The notes under the pieces were generated by a model. It searched no databases and was not told where the DNA came from. It saw only the letters and a program-made list of their open reading frames with translations. This document shows positions 52,425-63,570 of a stretch of 64,000 bases of DNA, in pieces. How positions within the stretch are numbered: the stretch's first letter is position 1; each line of letters begins with the position of its first letter. The stretch comes from Pullulanibacillus sp. KACC 23026 (lineage in GTDB: Bacteria; Bacillota; Bacilli; Bacillales; Sporolactobacillaceae): contig NZ_CP119107.1 in NCBI RefSeq assembly GCF_029094525.1, positions 3,720,001 through 3,784,000 on the forward strand, written 5' to 3'. Both the position numbers and the translations under genes were made by a program.

Positions 52425-53765
52425 CTATTTACCCGTTCTCGTTCTATTCATATTGGTCAATAGTTTTGAAGCCGTCATGAGCTCATCTTCTCCTGGCTGG
52501 CTGTTGCCATACCTCACTTTATTGTAGGTCTCTGACAATGTCTTCAATTCCTTCTCAGAGAGAGGACTCACTTGACTTACTTTTTGAATGGTTTCGGCTG
52601 GCGTTTGTGAAGGCTTAAAAGATAATCCCGTCCTTATATGATGAAGAACAACCTGACGATAAGTATGACGAATCTTTTCATCGTTCTCTAGGTCTTCCCA
52701 TTTTGTCTCCCGTCTTAAAAGATGACGCAATGCTTGCCTTGCTTGACCTTTCTTCGATTCCCGCCACCCCTTAAAACTAAAGAGACTTTCTTTCTCATCA
52801 TAATACTCGATCTCCTCTGTCTTCCTTAGTGACTGTAAATGAAACAAAGCATTTAATTGCTTCATCAGCCATCTAGATCCCGATTTGATCCATTTCCCAA
52901 GATTTTTGCTCAAATAATAGATCAGCCATAACGCAACGAGGATCAGTCCAATATAAAAACAAATATGGACAAGCTTATCTATTAGAAGGGCAAGCTTTGA
53001 AGGATGTCCGGGCTGTAAGAATAAGGAGGTTTGGCTGCTCTTCGCGGGCTCCTGTCCCGTTTCTTTTGAACCAAAAAGAGACATCACCCAAAATAATCCC
53101 CGAATCAGGCCCGAAATGACATAAAGAACCGCTTGTTTGACAGTCTGAAAAGCCGCTAAAATGCCGATCACTACTAGGGTAATGATAATTAAGATCACAT
53201 TTTTACTTGTAATCGCCCTCGGCACGACCGGTCTCGCTTGCTTGTCGAGACTAGAAGTGGTTAAAAGTTCTCGATTTCCTGCAAGCAGGGTAGCCATGAC
53301 CATGAGAACACCCGCCGTTGTCATCACACCAAGGTAAGAGTGAAGGGACGGCATGTATTTAAAGAAAAAATAGGCAAAAAAGTAAATGGGAAATCCAATT
53401 AACCAATAGGCCCATCTTGAAGGTCCATTCCCCTCCTTCAAGTTTCCATAATAAAGGCCTCTATAAAAGCAAATAAAGTTTAAGAGAAGGAGAATGCATT
53501 GGTGCAAAAGATGAGGTGAGCTAAAAAAAGCGAGGACCGCACTAATAAGGAGCGAAGAACCCATATAGACAAACCGCTTCTTGTTAGGTGCCCAAAAGCC
53601 CAAAAGCGTCCCCATTACAAACACACAAGGGAGACTCACCATTACTAATAAAGGTGAGGTGACGAATCGAACCCCTATAAAAAGCAGGATCGGAAACACT
53701 AACAAGTATTCGACAAGTCCATCCAGCCATTTTCCAAATAGGTGAGAAAGCTTAGTTGATTCCAA
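52425..53765 (-). CDS. DUF4129-type membrane protein
   Basis: A 446-residue membrane protein. Residues about 1-170 hold six or so helices, a further helix lies near 190-215 and 260-285, and the C-terminal cytosolic part (about 330-430) has the DUF4129 pattern: a basic linker, then DEKIRHTYRQVVLHHIRTGLSFKPSQTPAETIQKV and LSETYNKVRYGN. It overlaps the DUF58 gene by 14 bases and so is translationally coupled. DUF4129 proteins are found with MoxR ATPases and DUF58 proteins; the complex is thought to have chaperone-like or cell-wall-related roles. Unlike many relatives there is no transglutaminase domain between. Confidence 0.8.
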   Translation of the reverse strand: MESTKLSHLFGKWLDGLVEYLLVFPILLFIGVRFVTSPLLVMVSLPCVFVMGTLLGFWAPNKKRFVYMGSSLLISAVLAFFSSPHLLHQCILLLLNFICFYRGLYYGNLKEGNGPSRWAYWLIGFPIYFFAYFFFKYMPSLHSYLGVMTTAGVLMVMATLLAGNRELLTTSSLDKQARPVVPRAITSKNVILIIITLVVIGILAAFQTVKQAVLYVISGLIRGLFWVMSLFGSKETGQEPAKSSQTSLFLQPGHPSKLALLIDKLVHICFYIGLILVALWLIYYLSKNLGKWIKSGSRWLMKQLNALFHLQSLRKTEEIEYYDEKESLFSFKGWRESKKGQARQALRHLLRRETKWEDLENDEKIRHTYRQVVLHHIRTGLSFKPSQTPAETIQKVSQVSPLSEKELKTLSETYNKVRYGNSQPGEDELMTASKLLTNMNRTRTGK

Positions 53766-54900
53766 GTTTTATTTCACCTTCTTTCTTGTCTTCCTGACCC
53801 TTATTAAGAGAGTCAGAAATCATCAGAAGATGAACTTCATTCCCCTGATTTTTTATGGAACGGATCCTTTCCTCCCAGGCCTCCGATACGTGCGAAGTGA
53901 TGATTAGAATATCCGTATTGGTACGTGAACCGATATCTTCATTTAAAAATTGCGGAAAGCTCATACTCCGATCCAAGCTTAATTTTGCCATCGCATCGTA
54001 TAGACGGGTGAGCTGCTGTTGTCGATGATTGGGTTCAATTCTTACAGACGCCCTCCCCTGTGCAGGAGCACTTCCAAAAGGTGGAACAAAGTCAGAATTA
54101 GCACCAAATCCAGTGCTGATTCCTTTCGTTATTAAATAAGTCGCGAGCGTAGCCGCATAGGAGATTTTTAGTTCAGCCAAAGGTTTATTCAAGATCGGCA
54201 TCCATAAATCGTCCGTTTCATCCAAATTCAAATAGATCATTAAATGAAAATCTGCGGTATAATCATTTTTGCTGACTTGTAAACGCCCGGTTCGAGCGGT
54301 TGCTTTCCAATTTAATGATCGCAAAGGATCCCCATTGACATAATCTCTTACTCCCGCCCGAATGAATGGATCTTCCATCAACCATCTTTTTACAGTGATC
54401 TCACCGAGCAAGCTATGGGCAGGTAATGGCAATTGATCGATCGGAACTAATTTGGGATAAATGAGCACCATGGCTTCCGAATGAAAGCTTTCATGAGCAT
54501 TCGCTAATCCAATTAGATCCCCCAGTGTAATTGAGACGTTTTCAAGATGATAAACCCCTCTTTTCAAGCCCTTTATGCGATGTCTTCGAGTTACCTTTTG
54601 ATAAGGAAATAAGCTAAATAAGGTTTTATGATAGCCTTCACTCGCTTCATCCTTTATTGAATCCTGCCTCCTTATGAACTGCAGACCGGGATCAATCCGT
54701 GATTCAAGTCTTAACCAAGGAATCGGTAAGCCTTTTCTATTTGAAATTTCATCGAGCATCTCAAACTCCTCACCTGCAAAGACACTTTCTTTACTAAAAG
54801 TACGGGAATAGGTGAGTCGAGTAAGCCCCCATTTTCTAAATAGATAGCTCTGTGCCATCAAAAAGAGAAAGGCAATAAATATAAACCAGGCGATATTCAT
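53752..54900 (-). CDS. DUF58 protein (von Willebrand-like, MoxR partner)
   Basis: A 382-residue protein with an N-terminal membrane helix (IAWFIFIAFLFLMAQSYLF), a beta domain (FEMLDEISNRKGLPIPWLRLESRID, HRIKGLKRGVYHLENVSITLGDLIGLA) and the DUF58 core RAGVRDYVNGDPLRSLNWKATARTGRLQVSKNDYTADFHLMIYLNLDE (split), followed by a vWA-like alpha/beta fold with ILIITSHVSEAWEERI. The motif G-D-P-x-R-x-x-N-W-K-A-T-A is diagnostic. It lies 5 bases after the MoxR gene and overlaps the DUF4129 gene. Confidence 0.87.
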   Translation of the reverse strand: MNIAWFIFIAFLFLMAQSYLFRKWGLTRLTYSRTFSKESVFAGEEFEMLDEISNRKGLPIPWLRLESRIDPGLQFIRRQDSIKDEASEGYHKTLFSLFPYQKVTRRHRIKGLKRGVYHLENVSITLGDLIGLANAHESFHSEAMVLIYPKLVPIDQLPLPAHSLLGEITVKRWLMEDPFIRAGVRDYVNGDPLRSLNWKATARTGRLQVSKNDYTADFHLMIYLNLDETDDLWMPILNKPLAELKISYAATLATYLITKGISTGFGANSDFVPPFGSAPAQGRASVRIEPNHRQQQLTRLYDAMAKLSLDRSMSFPQFLNEDIGSRTNTDILIITSHVSEAWEERIRSIKNQGNEVHLLMISDSLNKGQEDKKEGEIKLGIN

Positions 54901-54905
54901 CTTAA

Positions 54906-55871
54906 TTAAAGCCCTTTCACAAAATCGTCTTCTGAAGGCACCATAACCTCATCCAATACGGCATCCAAAATGGCATGAATTTGATCCTTTTTTACGGGAA
55001 TAAGAGAGCTCAACAGCAGGCGATGACCAAAAACAGGTTTCACCAATGCCTTGACGTCATCTGGACTAACAAAGTCTCTTCCTTTCAATATCGCGTATAC
55101 CTGGACGGCCTTCAGCAAAGCTTGACTGCCGCGTGGACTAATCCCAAGTTCGATATCTGACCGCTCTCTTGTCTTCTCAACAATAGCCATAATGTAATGA
55201 AGAATTTCGTCACTCATATAGACTTGGGAATAAAACTGCCCTGCTCTTCTGATGTCTTCTTGACTTGCAACAGGCTGCAAGTCTTCCAAAGGATCGTTTT
55301 CTTTGAACCGCCTTAAAATATCAATACCTTCTTCCTTTGTGGGGTATCCCAAATTCACCTTTATTAGAAAACGATCTAATTGGGCTTCAGGAAGCGGAAA
55401 AGTTCCTTGACTTTCAACAGGATTCTGCGTAGCGAGCACCATGAAAGGACGTTCCAAAGGATAAGTCTCCCCATCAATAGTTGCCTGTCTTTCCTCCATC
55501 ACTTCTAATAAACTAGATTGAGTTCGCGGCGTCGCTCTGTTAATCTCATCCGCTAAGACGATATTTGCAAAAATCGGCCCTAGACGGCATTCAAACTCTC
55601 CTTCCTTTTGATTATAGAAATGAATACCTGTCACATCTGACGGAAGCAGATCCGGTGTAAATTGAATTCTTTTAAACGTACAATCTAATGACTTAGCAAG
55701 AGATTTGGCAAGGAGTGTCTTCCCTGTTCCGGGAACATCCTCTAATAAAACATGACCTGAACTAATAAGCGCCACAAGAAGTAGGTCTAGTTGCTCCTCT
55801 TTTCCGATAACCACTTTTTCAACATTTCCCTTTATCTTTTGGGCTAATTCTCTAATAAAATGCAGCTCCAT
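54906..55871 (-). CDS. MoxR-family AAA+ ATPase
   Basis: About 321 residues. Walker A in LLEDVPGTGKTLLAKSLAKSL, Walker B in NIVLADEINRATPRTQSSLLEVMEERQ, sensor 1 in FMVLATQNPVESQGTFPLPEAQLDRFL (Asn and Arg finger), and sensor 2 in GISPRGSQALLKAVQVYA. It acts as an ATP-dependent chaperone with DUF58/vWA partners. ATG at 55871 is preferred because AAAGAGG lies 9 bases upstream and the length is then typical; an ATG at 55955 with a GAGGT site would add 28 basic residues (MGMLNAIKSKRFKRWRTKK) and cannot be excluded. First gene of the three-gene operon. Confidence 0.88.
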   Translation of the reverse strand: MELHFIRELAQKIKGNVEKVVIGKEEQLDLLLVALISSGHVLLEDVPGTGKTLLAKSLAKSLDCTFKRIQFTPDLLPSDVTGIHFYNQKEGEFECRLGPIFANIVLADEINRATPRTQSSLLEVMEERQATIDGETYPLERPFMVLATQNPVESQGTFPLPEAQLDRFLIKVNLGYPTKEEGIDILRRFKENDPLEDLQPVASQEDIRRAGQFYSQVYMSDEILHYIMAIVEKTRERSDIELGISPRGSQALLKAVQVYAILKGRDFVSPDDVKALVKPVFGHRLLLSSLIPVKKDQIHAILDAVLDEVMVPSEDDFVKGL

Positions 55872-56326
55872 TCCCTCGAACCTCTTTTCAGACATTAATT
55901 TTTTAGTGCGCCACCTTTTAAAGCGCTTACTTTTAATTGCATTTAACATGCCCATTCAGACCTCGCAAAACCCACACATTTAAATAAATTATACACTAAT
56001 TTGAATATTTGTATTATCAATCTCAAATTCTTTCTTTTTGCTTGATAAGCAGATTTAGAGGGACCTTCATTATTTACCGTTTACACTCGCCACATCTAAT
56101 TGAAAATAGTCTTCGTTTTACCCAATATTGGTATCTATTACAGATGGAATAGGTACCATGAACGAGATGGGCAGGAATCTACAAATTTTTTTACCAAATT
56201 TACCTTTTTAATCTAAAATTCGCCAAGATTTCCGTTATAATAGATTAGGTAGAAAGCAAACTAAACTCTCATACTCTTGATCCTAAATGATCAAAAAAAT
56301 AATCTACTAAAATTAGGAGGATTAAG
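55872..56326. other. Divergent promoter region between the MoxR operon and the glucosaminidase gene
   Basis: About 450 AT-rich bases. A TATAAT at 56236-56241 is a likely -10 for the glucosaminidase gene, but its -35 is unclear. No operator or terminator was recognised. Confidence 0.4.
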
Positions 56327-59323
56327 ATGAAAAAAGGGATTGTTGTACCCGCTCTATGCTTTGCAGTATTGTCAACTCCAGCCTTAACAAAGGCTGTTCA
56401 TGCTGCAACTCCAACGACGAGCCGGCTTACGACCAATACCGTTTCTCCAACTGTCACAAAATATGTGAATGTAAATGCTGGTTCTTCGTTATTATTACGC
56501 TCGAAGGCATCAACGTCAGGAGACATTTTAGCCAAACTGTCAAAAGGAACCGCCGTGACGGTTTATTCGACTTCTGACGGGTGGGCAAATGTAAAGGCCG
56601 ATGGGAAAATCGGATATGTCAGCACGGACTATCTATCATCTACTAAACTCTCAATAACGGTTGCAGGGACGACAACTAACTATGTCAATGTTGATCCTGA
56701 TTCCTCCTTAATTCTAAGGAAGAGCCCATCCACCAGCAGTGCCATTCTTTCCAGTCTAAAACGCGGGGCCAGTGTCAAGGTGATTTCTACTTCTGGTGTT
56801 TGGGCTAAGGTAACTGCGAATGGATTAACCGGTTATGTACATTCGGAATATCTTTCTTCGACTAAGTTAGATTCAACGGTGGTTACAGCTAGCAGCACGA
56901 CCACGGCGAAGACGACAACCAAGTATGTCAATGTTGATGCCGATTCTTCCTTAATACTAAGGCAAAACGCCTCCACCAGCAGCGCTATTCTTTCCAGTCT
57001 AAAACGCGGGGCCAGTGTCAAGGTGATTTCTACTTCTGGTGTTTGGGCCAAGGTAACTGCTAATGGGCTCACGGGGTATGTACATGCGGAGTATCTCTCT
57101 GCTTCCAAAATCGGAACCTCTGAGACCACTACAACCACGGCGAAGACGACAACCAACTATGTCAATGTGGATGCCGATTCTTCCTTAATACTAAGGCAAA
57201 ACGCCTCCACCAGCAGTGCCATTCTTTCCAGTCTAAAACGCGGGGCCAGTGTCAAGGTGATTTCTACTTCTGGTGTTTGGGCCAAGGTAACCGCTAATGG
57301 ATTAACGGGTTACGTTCATGCGGAGTATCTCTCTGCTTCCAAAATCGGAACCTCTGAGGCCACTGGCAATACAACCACGGCGAAGACGACAACCAACTAT
57401 GTCAATGTGGATGCCGATTCTTCCTTAATTTTAAGGCAAAACGCCTCCACCAGCAGTGCCATTCTTTCCAGTTTAAAACGCGGGACAAGCGTTCAAGTGA
57501 TTTCCACTTCTGGTGTTTGGGCTAAGGTAACTGCTAATGGATTAACGGGTTACGTTCACGCGGAGTATCTCTCTGCTTCCAAAATCGGAACCTCTGAGGC
57601 CACTGGCAATACAACCACGGCAAAGACGACAACCAACTATGTCAATGTGGATGCCGATTCTTCCTTAATACTAAGGCAAAATGCCTCCACCAGCAGTGCC
57701 ATTCTTTCCAGTTTAAAACGCGGGACAAGCGTTCAGGTGATTTCCACTTCTGGTGTTTGGGCTAAGGTAACTGCTAATGGGCTCACGGGGTATGTACATG
57801 CGGAGTATCTCACTTCGACCCAACCTACATCAACCGGAAGTGATTCAGCCAATTCAAGTCAGAGCAGTGGATCAAGCCAATCATCAACTTCGAACCCTTC
57901 AACAATTCAAATGTACGTGAAGGTTTCAGCCGGATCTAATTTAAACATGCGAACGGCACCGACAACGAGCGCTTCTATCATTACAAAACTTTCAGATGGT
58001 ACTAAAATTGAGGTCTTGTCAGAAGCAAACGGTTGGGCAAAGATCAGTGCGAACGGTCAAACAGGCTATGTGAGCACCAGCTATCTTGCACCTGCTAACG
58101 GGACTCCGACTTCAAGCACTACGGAAACCGCGGACAACGGTTCTGAGGATAACACAAGTCCAACATCCGAATCTCAAACGGTGCACATGTATGTGAACGT
58201 GTCCCCTGGTTCCAATTTGAATATGCGATCAGGACCGTCAACGACCGCTTCCGTTCTGACACAGCTTCCCTATGGCACTGTTGTGCAGGTTCTTTTAGAA
58301 ACAAACGGTTGGGCAAAGGTAAGTGCCAATGGTAAAACCGGCTATGTCGATGAAACTTACTTAACCTCAACGTTGACTAATTCAAATGTTGATTCAATCG
58401 TAGAAACCTATACGCCTTATTCTATTTCATTAACTGACATGAAAAATTTAGAGCTAAACTCGAATCCTCAAACGGATAAAACCTATAATACATACATTCG
58501 ATCGGACGCTCTAGTCGTAGATAATAAAACGAATCCCACTCAAGGGGTTGTATTTGGATCAAATTGGAATGTCAGAGGAGGAGCCGGTACCGACTTTTGG
58601 GTGGTTGGCCAAGTTTCAGCTGGAGCTCTTGTACAAATTCTATCATCTGTCAAAGGAAGCGATGGCTATACCTGGTACCAAATTTCTTTTGATAAGACGT
58701 GGGTTAATGCAAGTCCTGATGATGTCACCTATTATCTAGACCCCACCAATTTCGAAAATGACAATGTTCAGAAGTACCAGTTCCTTAAATTAAATGAAAC
58801 GGCCAATGTGAATGCAGATGAGGTCAACCAAAAAATCCTCGCAGGAAAAGGCATACTCGCAGGTGAAGCGCAGAGTTTTATTAAAGCAGGACAAACATAC
58901 GGGATTAATGAATTATACTTAATTTCTCATGCCTTACTCGAAACCGCCAACGGCACTTCCGAATTGGCTAATGGCGTCACTTACAATGGAAAAACCGTTT
59001 ATAACATGTATGGAATCGGAGCTTATGATGCTTCGCCTGTCCAAAGCGGAGCGGAATTCGCTTATAATGCCGGTTGGTTTACACCAGAAGAGGCCATTAT
59101 TGGGGGAGCTCAGTTCATCGACAACAATTATATTGAACAAGGTCAAGACACGCTTTACAAAATGAGATGGAACCCAGGTGCTGCTGTTTCTACTAACAGT
59201 GCCACCCACCAATATGCCAGTGATATTGGTTGGGCGTCAAAGCAAGTAACACAGATTTACAACCTGTACCAGCTGTTAAGCACTTATCAGATCAAATTAG
59301 ATATTCCGCAATATCTACAGTAA
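56327..59323 (+). CDS. Secreted glucosaminidase with eight SH3b repeats
   Basis: A 998-residue secreted cell-wall hydrolase. Signal peptide to about residue 27 (cleavage near VHAAT). Eight SH3b domains of about 60 residues follow (starting about 43, 119, 201, 277, 355, 433, 528, 625), each of the pattern YVNV..SSLILR..ASTSSAIL..L..G..V.V...SGVWAKV.ANGLTGYVH.EYL. Another SH3-like segment (FGSNWNVRGGAGTDFWVVGQVS) precedes the C-terminal GH73-type glucosaminidase domain: GILAGEAQSFIKAGQTYGINELYLISHALLETANGTSELANG (split) with the catalytic Glu, and YNMYGIGAYDASP. It cleaves glycan strands during growth or lysis; the repeats bind the wall. AGGAGG precedes the ATG. Monocistronic. Confidence 0.9.
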   Translation: MKKGIVVPALCFAVLSTPALTKAVHAATPTTSRLTTNTVSPTVTKYVNVNAGSSLLLRSKASTSGDILAKLSKGTAVTVYSTSDGWANVKADGKIGYVSTDYLSSTKLSITVAGTTTNYVNVDPDSSLILRKSPSTSSAILSSLKRGASVKVISTSGVWAKVTANGLTGYVHSEYLSSTKLDSTVVTASSTTTAKTTTKYVNVDADSSLILRQNASTSSAILSSLKRGASVKVISTSGVWAKVTANGLTGYVHAEYLSASKIGTSETTTTTAKTTTNYVNVDADSSLILRQNASTSSAILSSLKRGASVKVISTSGVWAKVTANGLTGYVHAEYLSASKIGTSEATGNTTTAKTTTNYVNVDADSSLILRQNASTSSAILSSLKRGTSVQVISTSGVWAKVTANGLTGYVHAEYLSASKIGTSEATGNTTTAKTTTNYVNVDADSSLILRQNASTSSAILSSLKRGTSVQVISTSGVWAKVTANGLTGYVHAEYLTSTQPTSTGSDSANSSQSSGSSQSSTSNPSTIQMYVKVSAGSNLNMRTAPTTSASIITKLSDGTKIEVLSEANGWAKISANGQTGYVSTSYLAPANGTPTSSTTETADNGSEDNTSPTSESQTVHMYVNVSPGSNLNMRSGPSTTASVLTQLPYGTVVQVLLETNGWAKVSANGKTGYVDETYLTSTLTNSNVDSIVETYTPYSISLTDMKNLELNSNPQTDKTYNTYIRSDALVVDNKTNPTQGVVFGSNWNVRGGAGTDFWVVGQVSAGALVQILSSVKGSDGYTWYQISFDKTWVNASPDDVTYYLDPTNFENDNVQKYQFLKLNETANVNADEVNQKILAGKGILAGEAQSFIKAGQTYGINELYLISHALLETANGTSELANGVTYNGKTVYNMYGIGAYDASPVQSGAEFAYNAGWFTPEEAIIGGAQFIDNNYIEQGQDTLYKMRWNPGAAVSTNSATHQYASDIGWASKQVTQIYNLYQLLSTYQIKLDIPQYLQ
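56680..57830 (+). repeat. Near-identical SH3b-coding repeats of about 230 bp
   Basis: Repeats 3-6 of the glucosaminidase gene share long exact tracts, e.g. TTCTACTTCTGGTGTTTGGG and AACGCCTCCACCAGCAG, with a T/S/A-rich linker (GTSEATGNTTTAKTTT) between. Divergence falls mostly at synonymous sites, showing recent duplication or ongoing recombination. Confidence 0.85.
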
Positions 59324-59439
59324 TCACGTTTAGAAAGTCCTATATGAATTCAAAGGATAATAGAAGTATTCGACTGAACTTAGTCCTTTATGTCCATGAT
59401 TTCCTTATCCATTTGAATAATAAGTACCACTCCTATGTC

Positions 59440-59471
59440 GAAAGCCCTCCAAAAATTGGAGGGCTTTCTTA
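59440..59471 (+). terminator. Terminator downstream of the glucosaminidase gene
   Basis: GAAAGCCCTCCAA pairs perfectly with TTGGAGGGCTTTC and ends in TT. It lies between convergent genes and may serve both. Confidence 0.75.
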
Positions 59472-59484
59472 TATCTACCTTCTT

Positions 59485-61038
59485 CTATGAAAAGACATAA
59501 ACACGATTACGCCCTTCTTCCTTTGCCTTATAGAGCATTTTATCCGCATTATTCAGAAGGTCAAATAGAGTCTCCTCGTGATCCCCTGTAGCCTCAGCCA
59601 CACCAAGGCTTAACGTCACCTTAATGACTTCATGATTCACGACAATCGGTTGTGTCCCAATTGCGTGACGGAGTTGATTAGCGAATGCTTCAGCCTCCGC
59701 TCCTGTAAAACCCTTTAGCCCAAAGACAAATTCTTCACCACCGTACCGGGCAAAAAGTGCCCCTCCCACCAATTGAGATTGACAAACTTGAGCAATATGA
59801 ACCAACACACGATCCCCGACATCATGACCATATGTATCATTAATTCTTTTAAAATAGTCCACATCAATTAAGATAACCGAATACGGTGTATTAGCCCTTT
59901 TGGCCTCTTCAAAGCTTTGAGTACATTGTTGGAAAAACGCCCGCCGATTGAAGATTTGAGTTAGCTCATCATGATACGCTTGATGCTCTAATTTTAATTG
60001 CAAGTTTTTGAGCTCTGTAATATCTGTAAAAATAAGCAAGAAACCACTAATGGACCGATTATGCTGCACAGGTGAGATTCGAACTTGATAGGTGTATTCT
60101 GCCTGGTTATCTGCCAAAAACTGAAACTCCTGCTTTTCTGGGGCCTCTTTTATTTGAAAAGGTAACACGGTCCCGGAAAGTTTTTTCCAAACACTCGCAA
60201 CACCCATCCCATACATTTTTGAATTTAATGATGGAAACATTTGCTGACACGATCGGTTAAACTCAATTAACCGGTTCGATTCATCCAGCACCATAACCCC
60301 ATCATTAATACTGTTAAAGATCACATCTTTTGCAATGGGCATGATCTTAAACAGACGTGAGCTGTTAATGGACCATAAATATAAAAGAGAAGAGAGCCAT
60401 AAAACCATTGGAACGGGGTCAAAGCCTGGAGGCGTTGCTCCAATTAGATAGAAAAAGGCGGTAAGCATAGGAACTAATTGACCACACAGTAATGTGAATA
60501 ATTGAGGCTTATACTCCCTTGCAGTCTCTTTCCAATGAAAAAGACCTAATAAAAACGCAACAAACATCGTGGCAAAGGTAAAAAGCCCTTGAATCATATA
60601 CCAGATCCCAATCTCCTCATGAACATAAGGAGCCCCTAAAACCGGATCAATTTCATACACTCTATAATACAGGTGGTGAAAGTCATTGGTTGCAACCATT
60701 ATCAACGTAATAAAAGGAATGATAAGAAGTGCTGCACACTTTTTCTTCGTTAAAGGGATCCCTAAATAGTGCATCACAAACATTAGCCCTAAAGGAGGAG
60801 AAAAGGGCATACCCACATAACCTATGATTGTCCAAAACTTAATCTCCTCAATGGTTGTAGACATTAGGCAAAATGCAGTGGCCAAACAATAAATGGTTAA
60901 AGTTAATGTATATAAAATGAAGAGATAAGCAATATTTGTATATTTATGTCTTTTCAAAAAGACGTAAAGACATAAATACAAATTGAGAACACTTGACGTG
61001 CAAACGAGTGTGATATAGGGCATCAGCTTTGAGATCAT
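59485..61038 (-). CDS. Membrane-bound diguanylate cyclase (7TM-PAS-GGDEF)
   Basis: A 517-residue protein. Residues about 1-225 hold seven hydrophobic helices of the HisKA-7TM/7TMR type (SPPLGLMFVMHYLGIPLTKKK, FHHLYYRVYEIDP, IWYMIQGLFTFATMFVAFLLG). A PAS domain follows (about 230-340; FNSINDGVMVLDESNRLIEFN, FLLIFTDITEL), then GGDEF (about 350-517; HDELTQIFNRRAFFQQ, VILIDVDYFKRINDTYGHDVGDRVL, FARYGGEEFVFGL). The active-site GGEEF (433-437) and the metal Asp are intact, so c-di-GMP synthesis is expected. The RxxD inhibitory site usually five residues upstream is absent. AGAAGGT lies 8 bases before the ATG. Confidence 0.9.
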   Translation of the reverse strand: MISKLMPYITLVCTSSVLNLYLCLYVFLKRHKYTNIAYLFILYTLTLTIYCLATAFCLMSTTIEEIKFWTIIGYVGMPFSPPLGLMFVMHYLGIPLTKKKCAALLIIPFITLIMVATNDFHHLYYRVYEIDPVLGAPYVHEEIGIWYMIQGLFTFATMFVAFLLGLFHWKETAREYKPQLFTLLCGQLVPMLTAFFYLIGATPPGFDPVPMVLWLSSLLYLWSINSSRLFKIMPIAKDVIFNSINDGVMVLDESNRLIEFNRSCQQMFPSLNSKMYGMGVASVWKKLSGTVLPFQIKEAPEKQEFQFLADNQAEYTYQVRISPVQHNRSISGFLLIFTDITELKNLQLKLEHQAYHDELTQIFNRRAFFQQCTQSFEEAKRANTPYSVILIDVDYFKRINDTYGHDVGDRVLVHIAQVCQSQLVGGALFARYGGEEFVFGLKGFTGAEAEAFANQLRHAIGTQPIVVNHEVIKVTLSLGVAEATGDHEETLFDLLNNADKMLYKAKEEGRNRVYVFS

Positions 61039-61360
61039 GTTTATGTACCTTCTTTTAAGAAGAGAATTCTCTTTTCTTTCAAATGTAGCACATATAGAAC
61101 GATTAGGGTTGACTATTTGATAAATTTCATCTTTGCGGGGTCCTCCCTCTACTAAAAAAACGAATAGCTAGATGAGGTCTTTCTTTCCTTAGATTAAAAA
61201 AGGCTTCGATATTACTTTGCCCATTTATTGCTTTTTTTCTTCTTAATGGTTAGATGTTCTAATCATTAAGCCATAAAAAAAACGCCTGTATAACTGATGT
61301 CACACGAATCAGTCATACAGGCGGTAAATAAATTTCTATTTGTTTAAACTCACTTTGGCG
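61039..61360. other. Spacer between pbuX and the diguanylate cyclase gene
   Basis: About 320 bases. Apart from the terminator at 61273-61323 and the upstream region of the cyclase gene, nothing was recognised. Confidence 0.4.
61273..61323 (-). terminator. Terminator of the xpt-pbuX operon
   Basis: GCCTGTATGACTGAT pairs with ATCAGTTATACAGGC (one mismatch) and on the minus strand is followed by eight T. It is 38 bases past the pbuX stop. Confidence 0.9.
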
Positions 61361-63539
<2,179 letters not shown>

Positions 63540-63570
63540 TACGATTATTAAATTCGACTTCATTATAATC

